Assembly: GCA_024693845.1 (NCBI GenBank)
Contig: JAILKJ010000063.1
Coordinates: 21,407-85,406, forward strand
Direction of reading: 5' to 3'
From: Lachnospiraceae bacterium
GTDB taxonomy: Bacteria > Bacillota > Clostridia > Lachnospirales > Lachnospiraceae
DNA length: 64,000 bases
Shown here: positions 36,254-45,628 of the stretch, in pieces
Numbering within the stretch: position 1 is the stretch's first letter
How the letters are laid out: each line of letters opens with the position of its first letter
The notes under the pieces: generated by a model
What the model was told of the DNA's origin: nothing
What the model saw: the letters and a program-made list of their open reading frames with translations, nothing else
The model's database searches: none
Translations under genes and position numbers: made by a program

Positions 36254-39200
36254 TTATTTGACCAGTGCAGGCTTTTTGTCAAGTTTCTCGAAGTCTGTCT
36301 TCAGGTTGGAGGCACCTGTCTTTTGCGCCATGGCTGCAAATCCCTTCTTTGCGGCAATGGGCATGGCGGCTATCCGGAGCATTCTGTGATCCGAGATCTT
36401 TTTCATGATGGCTTCGGCATTTTGGTAGCCGTCCTTTTCCGCCGCACTTTTTACAGTCTGCAAAAATACCAGCTTAGCGGCGCTGAGGGCCAAATGATTG
36501 CTTTCCAGGGGAAAGGCTTTTCTCCCTTCCCGCTTTATGTTCTCGAAGTGTCGGGTTTCAATCCGGATGGCTTCCTCCAGGCGTTCTCTTGCTTTTGTCT
36601 GCAGATCCGGCTCTTTTCCCCCCGCTGCCTTCACCGCCTTCAGATGTTCGATCTTAGCGGCTCTTTCTTCCATTCGTGCATCCGGGGACTCTTCCCTGTC
36701 ACCGTAAAATTCCGTCTTCTTTGCAATTTCCTTTCCGGCGGCATCTGCGAACTGGGAGAGCTTTTCTGCCTGGTGCTTCATCTTCACCATTCCGGGATCC
36801 CTGTCTTTTACATGTGCCTTCAAATAAGCATCGGCCGCTTCCTTCATATCCCTGACCACCTGAGTGATACGGTTTACCGGCGTGCTGCCCGACAGGCCGG
36901 CCCCTTTCTGAAGCGACATGAAAAAACGCTCCGCTGCGGGATCCTTTTTCATACCGGAGGCCAGCTGATCCGCGGATTCCATGGTCTTCCGGCTTAAATC
37001 CGAGATCACGTCGATGGTGCTTTTTAACTCTTCGTCCGCTGCCTTCCGCTTTTCCTCCCTCTCCAGCTGTCTGTCTGTATAGCCCTTTTTATCAGGGGTT
37101 TTGACAGGCTCCGGGCCTTTGGCAAAATAATTGTTTTCCCGCATGGCAAAGGATAAAAGATCGCTGACCAGATTCATCTTTTCCGCCCGGTCTCCCGTGG
37201 CGGGGATCCTGGTCTTCTTCATATAGCTCCGACATACTTCGATGAGCTTTTTATTCTGCTCTGCGATCTTCTCATCGGAAGCATCGGAATGCATCAGACG
37301 ATCCAGCTTCAGGATCTCCACCTTTACGGGACCCAGCCTTGAGGCAGGGTTGCTTAAGATCTTCTCCATCGTATTTAAGGACTTGTTTTTTGCCTTTTCA
37401 TATTCGCCCTCGCCGGTGAAGGAGATCTGAAGGGTATTATCCAGAAACCAGTCCCGCACCATCTTGTGGATCACTTCCACTCTTTCCTTTTGCTTCGATC
37501 TGTCTCCGTACACGGTGTCCACCAGTTTCCCCAGCTGGCTGTAGCCGGTGATACGGATGGTATTGTATCTTTCATCGGTGATATAGACGCCGTCGGGCAT
37601 CTCGGAGATACCGCTGCCGCGGTAGTATTCCCCGTTTTCCGCATTATAGAAGCCTGTCTGATGGGCTTTGGCATCCTCCCTGATCTCTTTCTGGGACAGA
37701 TCGATATTGGCCAGCTCCATGCTGTGATCCGTGGTGGAAATGATGATCCTTCTGGCGCCCCGGACCCTTTGCAGCGGAAAAACGAAATCCGTATGATCCT
37801 GGGCCATGGAGCAAAACACCGTGGCGTTCAGGTTCGGGATCCCCCGCAGATCATTTTTGCCCAGGAGAAGCGCCGTTCCGGCTCCGGGAACCGCATCCCG
37901 GTCAAACAGCTCCATCTGCACATATTCAAGATATTTCTCGCAGGCGGGGTTTTCCTTTTTATGCTCTTTGACATAGTCCTGCATCCAGCGGTGGATGTAA
38001 TGGACACTTTCTCCCGCCGAGACCGCGCCTCTGCTGTGACCGGTGATCAGCAGATAGATGGGCTCCGGCTGACCTTCTCCTTTGGCCCACTTATCAAAAT
38101 GCTCCGTCAGGATCTTTTTTGCCAGATTCCTGACGTATACTCTGGTATTCTCAATACTGTAGTCGCCGATATTTACCAGGTTCGGTCCTTCCAGCACAAA
38201 ACGGGTCTTGTTCACGGTTTTCCCGTTTTCCAGTGTAAGGTCCTTGGATTTATACCGGATACCGGAATACTCCTTTCCGGTTTCATCGATCAATATCTTG
38301 CCGTAAGCATCATCCAGGCTTTGGGAGATCTCTTCCTTTGTCAGCTCCTTAACTTCCCTCTTTCCGTGCTGGCCCATATGCTCCCGCCGGGGCATGGCAT
38401 AGCCTGTCCCCGCCAGATCAAACTCAATGACATGATGACCTTCGTAGGCAAGGCGGTTTCCCCGGGCATGGTGGATATTCACCCGCCGTTCCTGCTCGCT
38501 GCCCTTATGCTTTTCATCTATGAGATCATAGATCTCCTCTCCGTATACCTCCTTGATGACCTGGCGGTTATTTTTCTCAATACCACGCTCCCGCTGCCCG
38601 CGGTTTTTCTTCGTGTTCTCGATCTGCTCATCCGTCATCCGGCTCATGACATAGGTGGGGAGATTCCGGATCTTCTGTTTTTCCTCTTCGGAACGTTTTT
38701 CGTGAAGCTCCGCCTCCAGAAACAGGGACTTGCGGACCTCCAGCCTCTGACCCTTTTCCACCATAACTTTGGAATCAAAGTCTCCTGCCTTTCGGGAGTT
38801 TTCCTTCAGCTCCTCATCCTCCGGATACTCGCCATAGTTGGGCCTGGCTCCCAGCACCTCGTTCAGCTGATCATAAAGCGACTGAGGAAATGTTTTGAAC
38901 TGCCACTGTTTCGAGAAGAATTTGGAGATATCCAGCAGGGCCGTATACCTGTCATCCATGGTTTCGATCTTTTTGTCCCGGATCCGGCCGATCAGGGAAA
39001 GACCTGCCCGGTTTTCCGGCTGCATGGTTCCCACAGCCTCAAAAAGATTGGACAGAAACTCCATATCTCCCACAGTCCAGCCATTTTCCAGACAGCCCAG
39101 CATGAAATCACACTGCCTGTATTCCATTCCCTCTGTCTGCTGCTGCAGCTCAATGGCACTCATCCGGGCTTTGACAATGGAACTGTATTTATAGGCATAC

Positions 39201-39301
39201 TCCTCCACACTGCGGGTGGAAAGACCCCCCTCAGCCCGAAGCGCCTTATATCCGTTCTGCAATGGCTGCAGTAATTCTTTGAGTTTTTCCGATAATGCCA
39301 T
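36254..39301 (-). CDS. Large uncharacterised protein with putative serine alpha/beta-hydrolase motif
   Basis: About 1015 aa; YLLITGHSRGAVSAG (GHSRGA codons at 38024-38041), ELFDRDAVPGAGTAL, ISTTDHSMEL; no signal peptide or TM evident; helical C-terminal half. Confidence 0.8.
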   Translation of the reverse strand: MALSEKLKELLQPLQNGYKALRAEGGLSTRSVEEYAYKYSSIVKARMSAIELQQQTEGMEYRQCDFMLGCLENGWTVGDMEFLSNLFEAVGTMQPENRAGLSLIGRIRDKKIETMDDRYTALLDISKFFSKQWQFKTFPQSLYDQLNEVLGARPNYGEYPEDEELKENSRKAGDFDSKVMVEKGQRLEVRKSLFLEAELHEKRSEEEKQKIRNLPTYVMSRMTDEQIENTKKNRGQRERGIEKNNRQVIKEVYGEEIYDLIDEKHKGSEQERRVNIHHARGNRLAYEGHHVIEFDLAGTGYAMPRREHMGQHGKREVKELTKEEISQSLDDAYGKILIDETGKEYSGIRYKSKDLTLENGKTVNKTRFVLEGPNLVNIGDYSIENTRVYVRNLAKKILTEHFDKWAKGEGQPEPIYLLITGHSRGAVSAGESVHYIHRWMQDYVKEHKKENPACEKYLEYVQMELFDRDAVPGAGTALLLGKNDLRGIPNLNATVFCSMAQDHTDFVFPLQRVRGARRIIISTTDHSMELANIDLSQKEIREDAKAHQTGFYNAENGEYYRGSGISEMPDGVYITDERYNTIRITGYSQLGKLVDTVYGDRSKQKERVEVIHKMVRDWFLDNTLQISFTGEGEYEKAKNKSLNTMEKILSNPASRLGPVKVEILKLDRLMHSDASDEKIAEQNKKLIEVCRSYMKKTRIPATGDRAEKMNLVSDLLSFAMRENNYFAKGPEPVKTPDKKGYTDRQLEREEKRKAADEELKSTIDVISDLSRKTMESADQLASGMKKDPAAERFFMSLQKGAGLSGSTPVNRITQVVRDMKEAADAYLKAHVKDRDPGMVKMKHQAEKLSQFADAAGKEIAKKTEFYGDREESPDARMEERAAKIEHLKAVKAAGGKEPDLQTKARERLEEAIRIETRHFENIKREGRKAFPLESNHLALSAAKLVFLQTVKSAAEKDGYQNAEAIMKKISDHRMLRIAAMPIAAKKGFAAMAQKTGASNLKTDFEKLDKKPALVK

Positions 39302-39310
39302 GAGACTCTT

Positions 39311-39347
39311 CAAACAAAGACAGGGCGATGCTCACGTCGCCCTGTCT
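39311..39347 (-). terminator. Intrinsic terminator of ppdK
   Basis: agacagggcga-tgctcacg-tcgccctgtct (39318-39328/39337-39347), TTTGTTTG after the stem on the minus strand. Confidence 0.75.
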
Positions 39348-39368
39348 GATACTGTTCATTTAAACTTT

Positions 39369-42170
39369 TTACTTGGAAGCATTGTAGGCCTTCTTAGCCT
39401 CTTCAATACCGGCCTTCAGTCCTGCAAGACCTGCCTTAGCCGCCTCGGTACCTGCCTGTGCCAGATCCTTGGCAACTGCTGCAGCCTTATCAGCCGCATC
39501 CTTCAGACCTTCCTTGAGCTCATCATCCAGAATGGACTTCTTGGCATTCTTCTCATTGATGGCTGCCTGTGCCGCTGCCAGCCTTGCAATGGGTACACGG
39601 AAAGGCGAACAGGAAACATAGGTCAGACCTACCTTGTGGCAGAACTCAACGGAAGAAGGATCTCCGCCGTGCTCGCCGCAGATGCCCAGCTTGATGTCGG
39701 GACGAACCTTGCGGCCCTTCCTTGCTGCCATGGCAACCAGCTGTCCCACACCGTTCTGATCCAGTCTTGCAAAAGGATCGGACTCATAGATCTTCTTCTT
39801 GTAGTACTCTTCCAGGAACTTGCCTGCATCATCACGGGAGAATCCGAAGGTCATCTGGGTCAGGTCATTGGTACCGAAGGAGAAGAACTCAGCTTCCTCA
39901 GCGATCTCGTCTGCCAGAAGGGCAGCTCTGGGGATCTCGATCATGGTACCGATATGATACTCGATATCGGAGTTCATTTCCTGCTTAACAAGCTCAGCGG
40001 TCTCAACAACCACGTCCTTAACATACTTCAGCTCTTTCTTCTCGCCTACCAGCGGGATCATGATCTCGGGAACGATATCATAACCCTTCTCGGCCTTAAC
40101 CTCGATAGCAGCTTCCATAACGGCTCTGGTCTGCATCCTTGCGATCTCGGGATAGGTGACTGCAAGACGGCATCCGCGGTGACCCATCATGGGGTTGAAC
40201 TCATGCAGGGAATCACAGATCTCCTGAACCTGCTCAGCGGTCATCATCATCTGTACTGCCAGATCGTCGATATCTGCGGGATCGTTGGGAACGAACTCAT
40301 GCAGCGGCGGATCTAAGAAACGGATGGTAACCGGCCGTCCTTCCATGGTCTCGTAAAGCGCCTTGAAGTCGCCCTTCTGGAAGGGGATCAGCGCGTTGAG
40401 TGCCTTTTCTCTCTGCTCCACGGTCTGGGAGAGGATCATCTGACGGATCTTCGGGATACGATCCGGATTGAAGAACATATGCTCCGTACGGCAAAGGCCG
40501 ATACCCTCTGCACCATAGCGAATTGCATTGGCAGCATCCTGAGGCGTATCCGCATTGGTACGAACCTTCAGCTTGCGGAACTTGTCAGCCCACTCCATGA
40601 TCCGTCCGAAGTTACCGGAAACGGAAGCCTCAACGGTCTTGATGTCACCGTAGTAGATCTTACCGGTGGAACCGTCAAGGGAAATATAATCACCCTGGTG
40701 GATCGTCTTGCCACCAAGCTCGAATACCTTGTCATCCTCACTGATGGAGATATCGCCGCAACCGGATACACAGCAGGTTCCCATACCGCGGGCAACAACG
40801 GCTGCGTGAGAGGTCATACCGCCTCGAACGGTCAGGACACCTTCGGATGCATGCATACCCTCAATATCCTCGGGAGAGGTCTCCAGACGAACCAGGATGG
40901 TTCTCTCGCCTCTGCTTTCATGGGCGTTCTTGGCATCCTCTGCCGTGAAGTAAACCTTACCTGCAGCAGCACCGGGAGAAGCGGGAAGCGCCTGTCCGAT
41001 GCACTCGCCGTTAGCCAGAGCTTCGGGATCGAAGGTGGGATGCAGCAACTGATCCAGGGACTTGGCCTCGATACGAAGAACTGCTTCTTCCTCCGTGATC
41101 TTACCTTCATCTACAAGGTCGCAGGCGATCTGAAGAGCAGCCTGAGCGGTTCTCTTACCGCTTCTGGTCTGCAGGAAGTACAGCTTGCCTTCCTCGATGG
41201 TGAACTCCATATCCTGCATATCTCTGTAATGCTCCTCGAGGGTATTTGCGATCTCCATGAATTTCGCAAAGCACTCGGGAAGATCCTCTTCCAGTTTGGT
41301 GATGGGCTGGGGTGTACGGATACCTGCCACAACATCCTCGCCCTGTGCATTGATCAGGTACTCACCGAAGATACCCTTCTCGCCGGTAGCGGGATTACGG
41401 GTAAAGGCTACGCCGGTACCGGAGGTGTTGCCCATGTTACCGAATACCATGGACTGAACGTTTACTGCGGTACCCCAGTCGCCGGGGATGTCGTTCATAC
41501 GACGGTAAACGATGGCACGCTCGTTGTCCCAGGAACGGAATACGGCTTTGACAGCCTCCATCAGCTGAACCTTGGGATCCTGAGGGAAATCCTCACCCAT
41601 CTTGTCTTTGTAAATGCTCTTGAACTTAGCGATAACCTCTTTCAGATCATCGGCCGTCAAATCCATATCATACTGTACGCCCTTGGCTTCCTTGATCTCA
41701 TCCAGCACACGCTCAAACAGTGACTTGGGAACCTCCATAACCACGTCAGAGAACATCTGGATAAAACGACGATAGGAATCATATGCGAATCTTGCATTAT
41801 CGGTCTTTCTTGCAAAGCCCTCTACGGATACATCATTCAGACCCAGGTTCAGGATCGTATCCATCATACCGGGCATGGATGCTCTTGCGCCGGAACGAAC
41901 CGATACCAGAAGCGGATTCTCGGTATCACCGAACTTCTTATTCTGCTTACCTTCCAATACCTCGAGTTCGTCGAAGATCTGTTTCTGGATCTCTTCGGAT
42001 ATCTTCTTGCCCTGCCGGTAATAATCGGTGCAGGCCTCGGTAGTAACGGTAAAGCCCTGAGGGATAGGCAGACCAAGATTGGTCATCTCTGCCAGGTTGG
42101 CACCCTTGCCGCCCAAAAGCTCCCGCATGTTTGCGTTTCCTTCTTCAAAACGATACACAAATTTAGACAT
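39369..42170 (-). CDS. ppdK: Pyruvate, phosphate dikinase with extra Ala/Lys-rich C-terminal tail
   Basis: GGKGANLAEMTNLGLPIPQGFTVTTEAC; GGMTSHAAVVARGMGTCCVSG; GICGEHGGDPSSVEFCHKVGLTYVSCSPFRVPIARLAAAQA. Confidence 0.97.
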   Translation of the reverse strand: MSKFVYRFEEGNANMRELLGGKGANLAEMTNLGLPIPQGFTVTTEACTDYYRQGKKISEEIQKQIFDELEVLEGKQNKKFGDTENPLLVSVRSGARASMPGMMDTILNLGLNDVSVEGFARKTDNARFAYDSYRRFIQMFSDVVMEVPKSLFERVLDEIKEAKGVQYDMDLTADDLKEVIAKFKSIYKDKMGEDFPQDPKVQLMEAVKAVFRSWDNERAIVYRRMNDIPGDWGTAVNVQSMVFGNMGNTSGTGVAFTRNPATGEKGIFGEYLINAQGEDVVAGIRTPQPITKLEEDLPECFAKFMEIANTLEEHYRDMQDMEFTIEEGKLYFLQTRSGKRTAQAALQIACDLVDEGKITEEEAVLRIEAKSLDQLLHPTFDPEALANGECIGQALPASPGAAAGKVYFTAEDAKNAHESRGERTILVRLETSPEDIEGMHASEGVLTVRGGMTSHAAVVARGMGTCCVSGCGDISISEDDKVFELGGKTIHQGDYISLDGSTGKIYYGDIKTVEASVSGNFGRIMEWADKFRKLKVRTNADTPQDAANAIRYGAEGIGLCRTEHMFFNPDRIPKIRQMILSQTVEQREKALNALIPFQKGDFKALYETMEGRPVTIRFLDPPLHEFVPNDPADIDDLAVQMMMTAEQVQEICDSLHEFNPMMGHRGCRLAVTYPEIARMQTRAVMEAAIEVKAEKGYDIVPEIMIPLVGEKKELKYVKDVVVETAELVKQEMNSDIEYHIGTMIEIPRAALLADEIAEEAEFFSFGTNDLTQMTFGFSRDDAGKFLEEYYKKKIYESDPFARLDQNGVGQLVAMAARKGRKVRPDIKLGICGEHGGDPSSVEFCHKVGLTYVSCSPFRVPIARLAAAQAAINEKNAKKSILDDELKEGLKDAADKAAAVAKDLAQAGTEAAKAGLAGLKAGIEEAKKAYNASK

Positions 42171-42358
42171 ACTCTGTCCCCCTTAAATGATAATCTTAAG
42201 GTGCTTGGAAAAACGATACCCAACACTATATTAGTATAACAGAATTAGACCTGTGTGACATCACATAATTTTAAGCTAAATGCACAAATTTTTTCACTTT
42301 TTTTATTACATTTAACGTAATTGTGGTAAACTGTTAGAAAAAAACGGAGGTTACACTT

Positions 42359-42880
42359 ATGGCACAAAATCCCATCGTTATCATCACCATGGAAAACGGC
42401 GGCGTGATCAAGGCTGAGCTCTATCCCGAGATCGCACCGAACAGCGTTACCAACTTCATCAGCCTGATCCAAAAAGGCTTCTATGACGGACTCATTTTTC
42501 ACAGAGTCATCCGCGGTTTCATGATCCAGGGCGGCTGCCCCGACGGCAACGGAACCGGCGGTCCGGGCTACTCCATTCCCGGTGAGTTTTCCCAAAACGG
42601 CTTTGCCAACGATCTGAAGCATACCGAGGGTGTTCTTTCCATGGCAAGGGCCCAGCATCCCGATTCCGCGGGAAGCCAGTTCTTCATCATGCACAAGACC
42701 TCACCCCATCTGGACGGCTCCTACGCCGCCTTCGGTAAGGTGATCGAGGGTATGGAGGTTGTAAATGAGATCGCGGAGACCGCTACGGATTACATGGATC
42801 GTCCGATGCAGGATCAGAAGATCGCATCCATGACGGTTGATACCTTCGGAGAGGACTACGGGGAGCCTGAAAAAGCCTGA
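42359..42880 (+). CDS. Cyclophilin-type peptidyl-prolyl isomerase
   Basis: ENGGVIKAELYPEIAPNSVTNFISL...GLIFHRVIRGFMIQGGCPDGNGTGGPGYSIPGEF; SAGSQFFIMHKTSPHLDGSYAAFGKV. Confidence 0.96.
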   Translation: MAQNPIVIITMENGGVIKAELYPEIAPNSVTNFISLIQKGFYDGLIFHRVIRGFMIQGGCPDGNGTGGPGYSIPGEFSQNGFANDLKHTEGVLSMARAQHPDSAGSQFFIMHKTSPHLDGSYAAFGKVIEGMEVVNEIAETATDYMDRPMQDQKIASMTVDTFGEDYGEPEKA

Positions 42881-43005
42881 CGTTCACATCTCGTTAACAA
42901 TTTATTTAACAATTCTTAATTAACATAACATTATTTGTACAAGAAGAAATCCTATACTTTGTATAACGAGATGATAAAAACGTTTAATTGAACTTTTTCA
43001 TAAAT

Positions 43006-43031
43006 GCCGGGTGAATGCTTATTCACCCGGC
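43006..43031. repeat. Strong hairpin in ppi-fba intergenic region
   Basis: gccgggtgaat-gctt-attcacccggc, perfect 11-bp stem. Confidence 0.8.
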
Positions 43032-43086
43032 TTCCTCCCAAAAATAAGAGCTTTAAAGATTAAGAGCTTTCATTATCTCCTTTCAG

Positions 43087-43115
43087 TCGAGCAGGGCAAT
43101 AACACCCCTGCTCGA
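43087..43115. repeat. Second strong hairpin in ppi-fba intergenic region
   Basis: tcgagcaggg...ccctgctcga, 10-bp stem. Confidence 0.75.
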
Positions 43116-43151
43116 TTGTCGTTTCAGCCCCAATGTAACGCAGACATGCAC

Positions 43152-43181
43152 AAAAAAGGCGACCGCAAATCTGCGGTCGCC
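43152..43181 (-). terminator. Intrinsic terminator of fba
   Basis: ggcgaccgca-aatc-tgcggtcgcc with TTTTTT on the minus strand. Confidence 0.9.
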
Positions 43182-43212
43182 TCTGCTTACTTTATTCAGT
43201 CTCAAATGATCT

Positions 43213-44181
43213 TCAGGCCTTGCCGTCGGAACCGAGTACGTTCTTGATCTTATGAGATACCATGTCCTTAACTGCCTGACGAGCGGGCTTAAGGTATTGG
43301 CGGGGATCGAAATGATCGGGATGCTCTGCAAAGTACTTGCGGATGTTACCGGTCATTGCAAGACGGATATCGGAGTCGATGTTGATCTTGCAGACAGCAA
43401 GCTCAGCTGCCTTACGAAGCTGCTCCTCGGGAATACCTACTGCATCCGGCATGTTACCGCCATAGGTGTTAACCATCTTTACGAACTCCTGGGGAACGGA
43501 AGAAGAACCGTGAAGAACGATGGGGAATCCGGGCAGTCTCTTGATGCACTCTTCAAGTACGTCGAAACGAAGCGGCGGGGGAACCAGGATGCCGTCTGCG
43601 TTTCTGGTGCACTGCTCAGCAGTGAACTTGTAAGCGCCGTGAGAAGTACCGATGGCGATGGCAAGGGAATCACATCCGGTCTTGTCTACAAACTCCTCAA
43701 CCTCTTCGGGCTTGGTGTAAGCTTCCTTACCAGCCTCTACAACTACCTCATCCTCGATACCTGCAAGAGTACCAAGCTCAGCCTCTACTACTACGCCGTG
43801 AGCGTGAGCATACTCAACAACCTGCTTGGTCAGAGCGATGTTGTCCTCGAAGCTCTTGGAGGAAGCGTCGATCATAACGGAAGTGAAACCGCCATCGATG
43901 CAGTCCTTGCAAAGCTCGAAAGTATCACCATGATCCAGGTGAAGTGCGATGGGAATGTCGGGATGCTCAATTACAGCAGCCTCAACCAGCTTGGTCAGAT
44001 AGGTGTGATTAGCATATGCTCTCGCACCCTTGGAAACCTGAAGGATCACAGGACTCTTAAGCTCATCAGCTGCCTCCGTGATACCCTGAACGATCTCCAT
44101 GTTGTTCACGTTGAACGCACCAATGGCATAACCGCCATTGTAGGCTTTTTTGAACATTTCAGTTGTTGTAACAAGTGCCAT
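43213..44181 (-). CDS. fba: Class II fructose-bisphosphate aldolase
   Basis: YAIGAFNVNNMEIVQGI; PIALHLDHGDTFELCKDCIDGGFTSVMIDAS; VLHGSSSVPQEFV. Confidence 0.97.
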   Translation of the reverse strand: MALVTTTEMFKKAYNGGYAIGAFNVNNMEIVQGITEAADELKSPVILQVSKGARAYANHTYLTKLVEAAVIEHPDIPIALHLDHGDTFELCKDCIDGGFTSVMIDASSKSFEDNIALTKQVVEYAHAHGVVVEAELGTLAGIEDEVVVEAGKEAYTKPEEVEEFVDKTGCDSLAIAIGTSHGAYKFTAEQCTRNADGILVPPPLRFDVLEECIKRLPGFPIVLHGSSSVPQEFVKMVNTYGGNMPDAVGIPEEQLRKAAELAVCKINIDSDIRLAMTGNIRKYFAEHPDHFDPRQYLKPARQAVKDMVSHKIKNVLGSDGKA

Positions 44182-44274
44182 TATTTATACCTTCCTTTCT
44201 TTAATTATATCACAAACCACAGTGACGATTATACACGATATATCGCCAAAATGAAATATCATTTTTGAATTTGT

Positions 44275-45192
44275 CTATATTTTTCTCTTATTTGCCTGAG
44301 GCGGAACGATAAGGGAAAGGGCCCTCTTTTTGTTATGGAGGGTGACACTTTTATGTTCGCCGCCGAACTCTCCGTCCAGGGTCCAGGCAACACTCTGCTC
44401 GGACTCAAACTGAATATGGGGCGTCTTGAAGCAGTAGATCATATGTGTATTGATCCTGCCGCTGACCAGAGCCACCATGATCTCGTTGAGCTCAACCACG
44501 TTGGAGGGCTTTTTGATCAGAGTCACTTCAAACAGTCCGTCATCCAGCTCCACGTTCTCCCCGGTGATATTCTGGAATCCGCCAACGGAAACGGAATTGG
44601 TCACCATGCCGTAGAGGAACTCATCCTCGATGAGCATGTTGTTGGCGCGGATGGAAAAACGATAAGAAGGGTAGGTTCCGACTCTCTTGGCCCCTTCCAG
44701 GATATAGGCCATATGGCCCAGGACATTCTTCATCTGCTGATCCGTCTCATAGGACACATCGGTAAAAATGCCGAAGGCAGCAATGTAGACAAAGGTATCG
44801 TCATTGAAGGCGCCGATATCCGTCTGAAAAGGAGTTCCCTTCACAGCCGTCTCCGCGGCCTTGATCATATTGCCGGGAATGGAAAGACTCCTGGCAAAAT
44901 CATTCGTGGTACCGGCAGGGATGTATCCCACCGGAATTCTTTTTTTGCGCCGCATCATACCGGTAACAACCTCATCCAGAGTCCCGTCACCGCCGCTGCA
45001 AACCAGAAAGTCGTATTCCCCCGCATCCCGAACCACTTTTTCGATGGCATCCCCCTGCTTCTTCGTGGCATAGACCGTCACGGAATATCCCGTGCTTGAA
45101 AGCTTATCCAGGATATCCACCATGTACTGCCTTATCATGGCCTTTCCGGCATGCGGATTATAGATGAATAGCATTTTTTTCTGATCTTTCAT
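44275..45192 (-). CDS. Diacylglycerol/lipid kinase family protein
   Basis: FIYNPHAGKAMIRQYM; LVCSGGDGTLDEVVTGMM; VGYIPAGTTNDFARSLSIP. Confidence 0.94.
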   Translation of the reverse strand: MKDQKKMLFIYNPHAGKAMIRQYMVDILDKLSSTGYSVTVYATKKQGDAIEKVVRDAGEYDFLVCSGGDGTLDEVVTGMMRRKKRIPVGYIPAGTTNDFARSLSIPGNMIKAAETAVKGTPFQTDIGAFNDDTFVYIAAFGIFTDVSYETDQQMKNVLGHMAYILEGAKRVGTYPSYRFSIRANNMLIEDEFLYGMVTNSVSVGGFQNITGENVELDDGLFEVTLIKKPSNVVELNEIMVALVSGRINTHMIYCFKTPHIQFESEQSVAWTLDGEFGGEHKSVTLHNKKRALSLIVPPQANKRKI

Positions 45193-45221
45193 ATCCGTCT
45201 CCCCTTTGACAGGACCGGTGG

Positions 45222-45253
45222 AAAAAAGACCGCTCCGTAAAACGGTGCGGCCC
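45222..45253 (-). terminator. Intrinsic terminator downstream of the HPr-like gene
   Basis: Minus strand GGCCGCACCGTTTTACGGAGCGGTCTTTTTT (one internal mismatch). Confidence 0.7.
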
Positions 45254-45287
45254 TCAGATTCCTTTTACTCATGCCCTGCCGACAGAT

Positions 45288-45548
45288 TCAGTTCTCTTGA
45301 CCGGTCAGATACATCTCAAGACTTTCAACGGCCTCTTTTTCATCGACACCGTCTGCCTCGATCCGAACTTCCTGGCCCATATCAAGGCCAAGGCTCATCA
45401 TTCCCATGATGCTCTTTGCGTTAACTCTTTTTCCCTCAGAATTCAGATAGATCTTGCTGTCGTGCATACTTGCTTTTTGTACCAAAACGGCAACCGGTCT
45501 TGCTTCAAGGCCTTTCTCGAGTTGGATCGTAACAGTTTTTTCAGTCAT
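45288..45548 (-). CDS. HPr-family protein lacking the catalytic His (Crh-like)
   Basis: EKGLEARPVAVLVQKAS in place of GLHARPA; NAKSIMGMMSLGLDMG keeps the Ser46-like site. Confidence 0.9.
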   Translation of the reverse strand: MTEKTVTIQLEKGLEARPVAVLVQKASMHDSKIYLNSEGKRVNAKSIMGMMSLGLDMGQEVRIEADGVDEKEAVESLEMYLTGQEN

Positions 45549-45628
45549 AGCTGTCTCCTTAAGATTCTTTCACTGTTTTCGTTTTCCCCAAGATCACCGT
45601 TTTTGCTATTTGCGATAAGACACCCCTA

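Noticed and set aside
36254-39301. Large hydrolase as a member of a phage-defence operon
   Set aside because: Flanked by housekeeping or membrane genes (ppdK, zinc ribbon, TPM) with no nuclease, sensor or mobile-element partner; defence role not supported here.
42894-42925. TTAACA repeats downstream of the cyclophilin gene as WalR boxes
   Set aside because: Spacings are 12 and 14 bp, not 11; AT-rich context makes chance likely.
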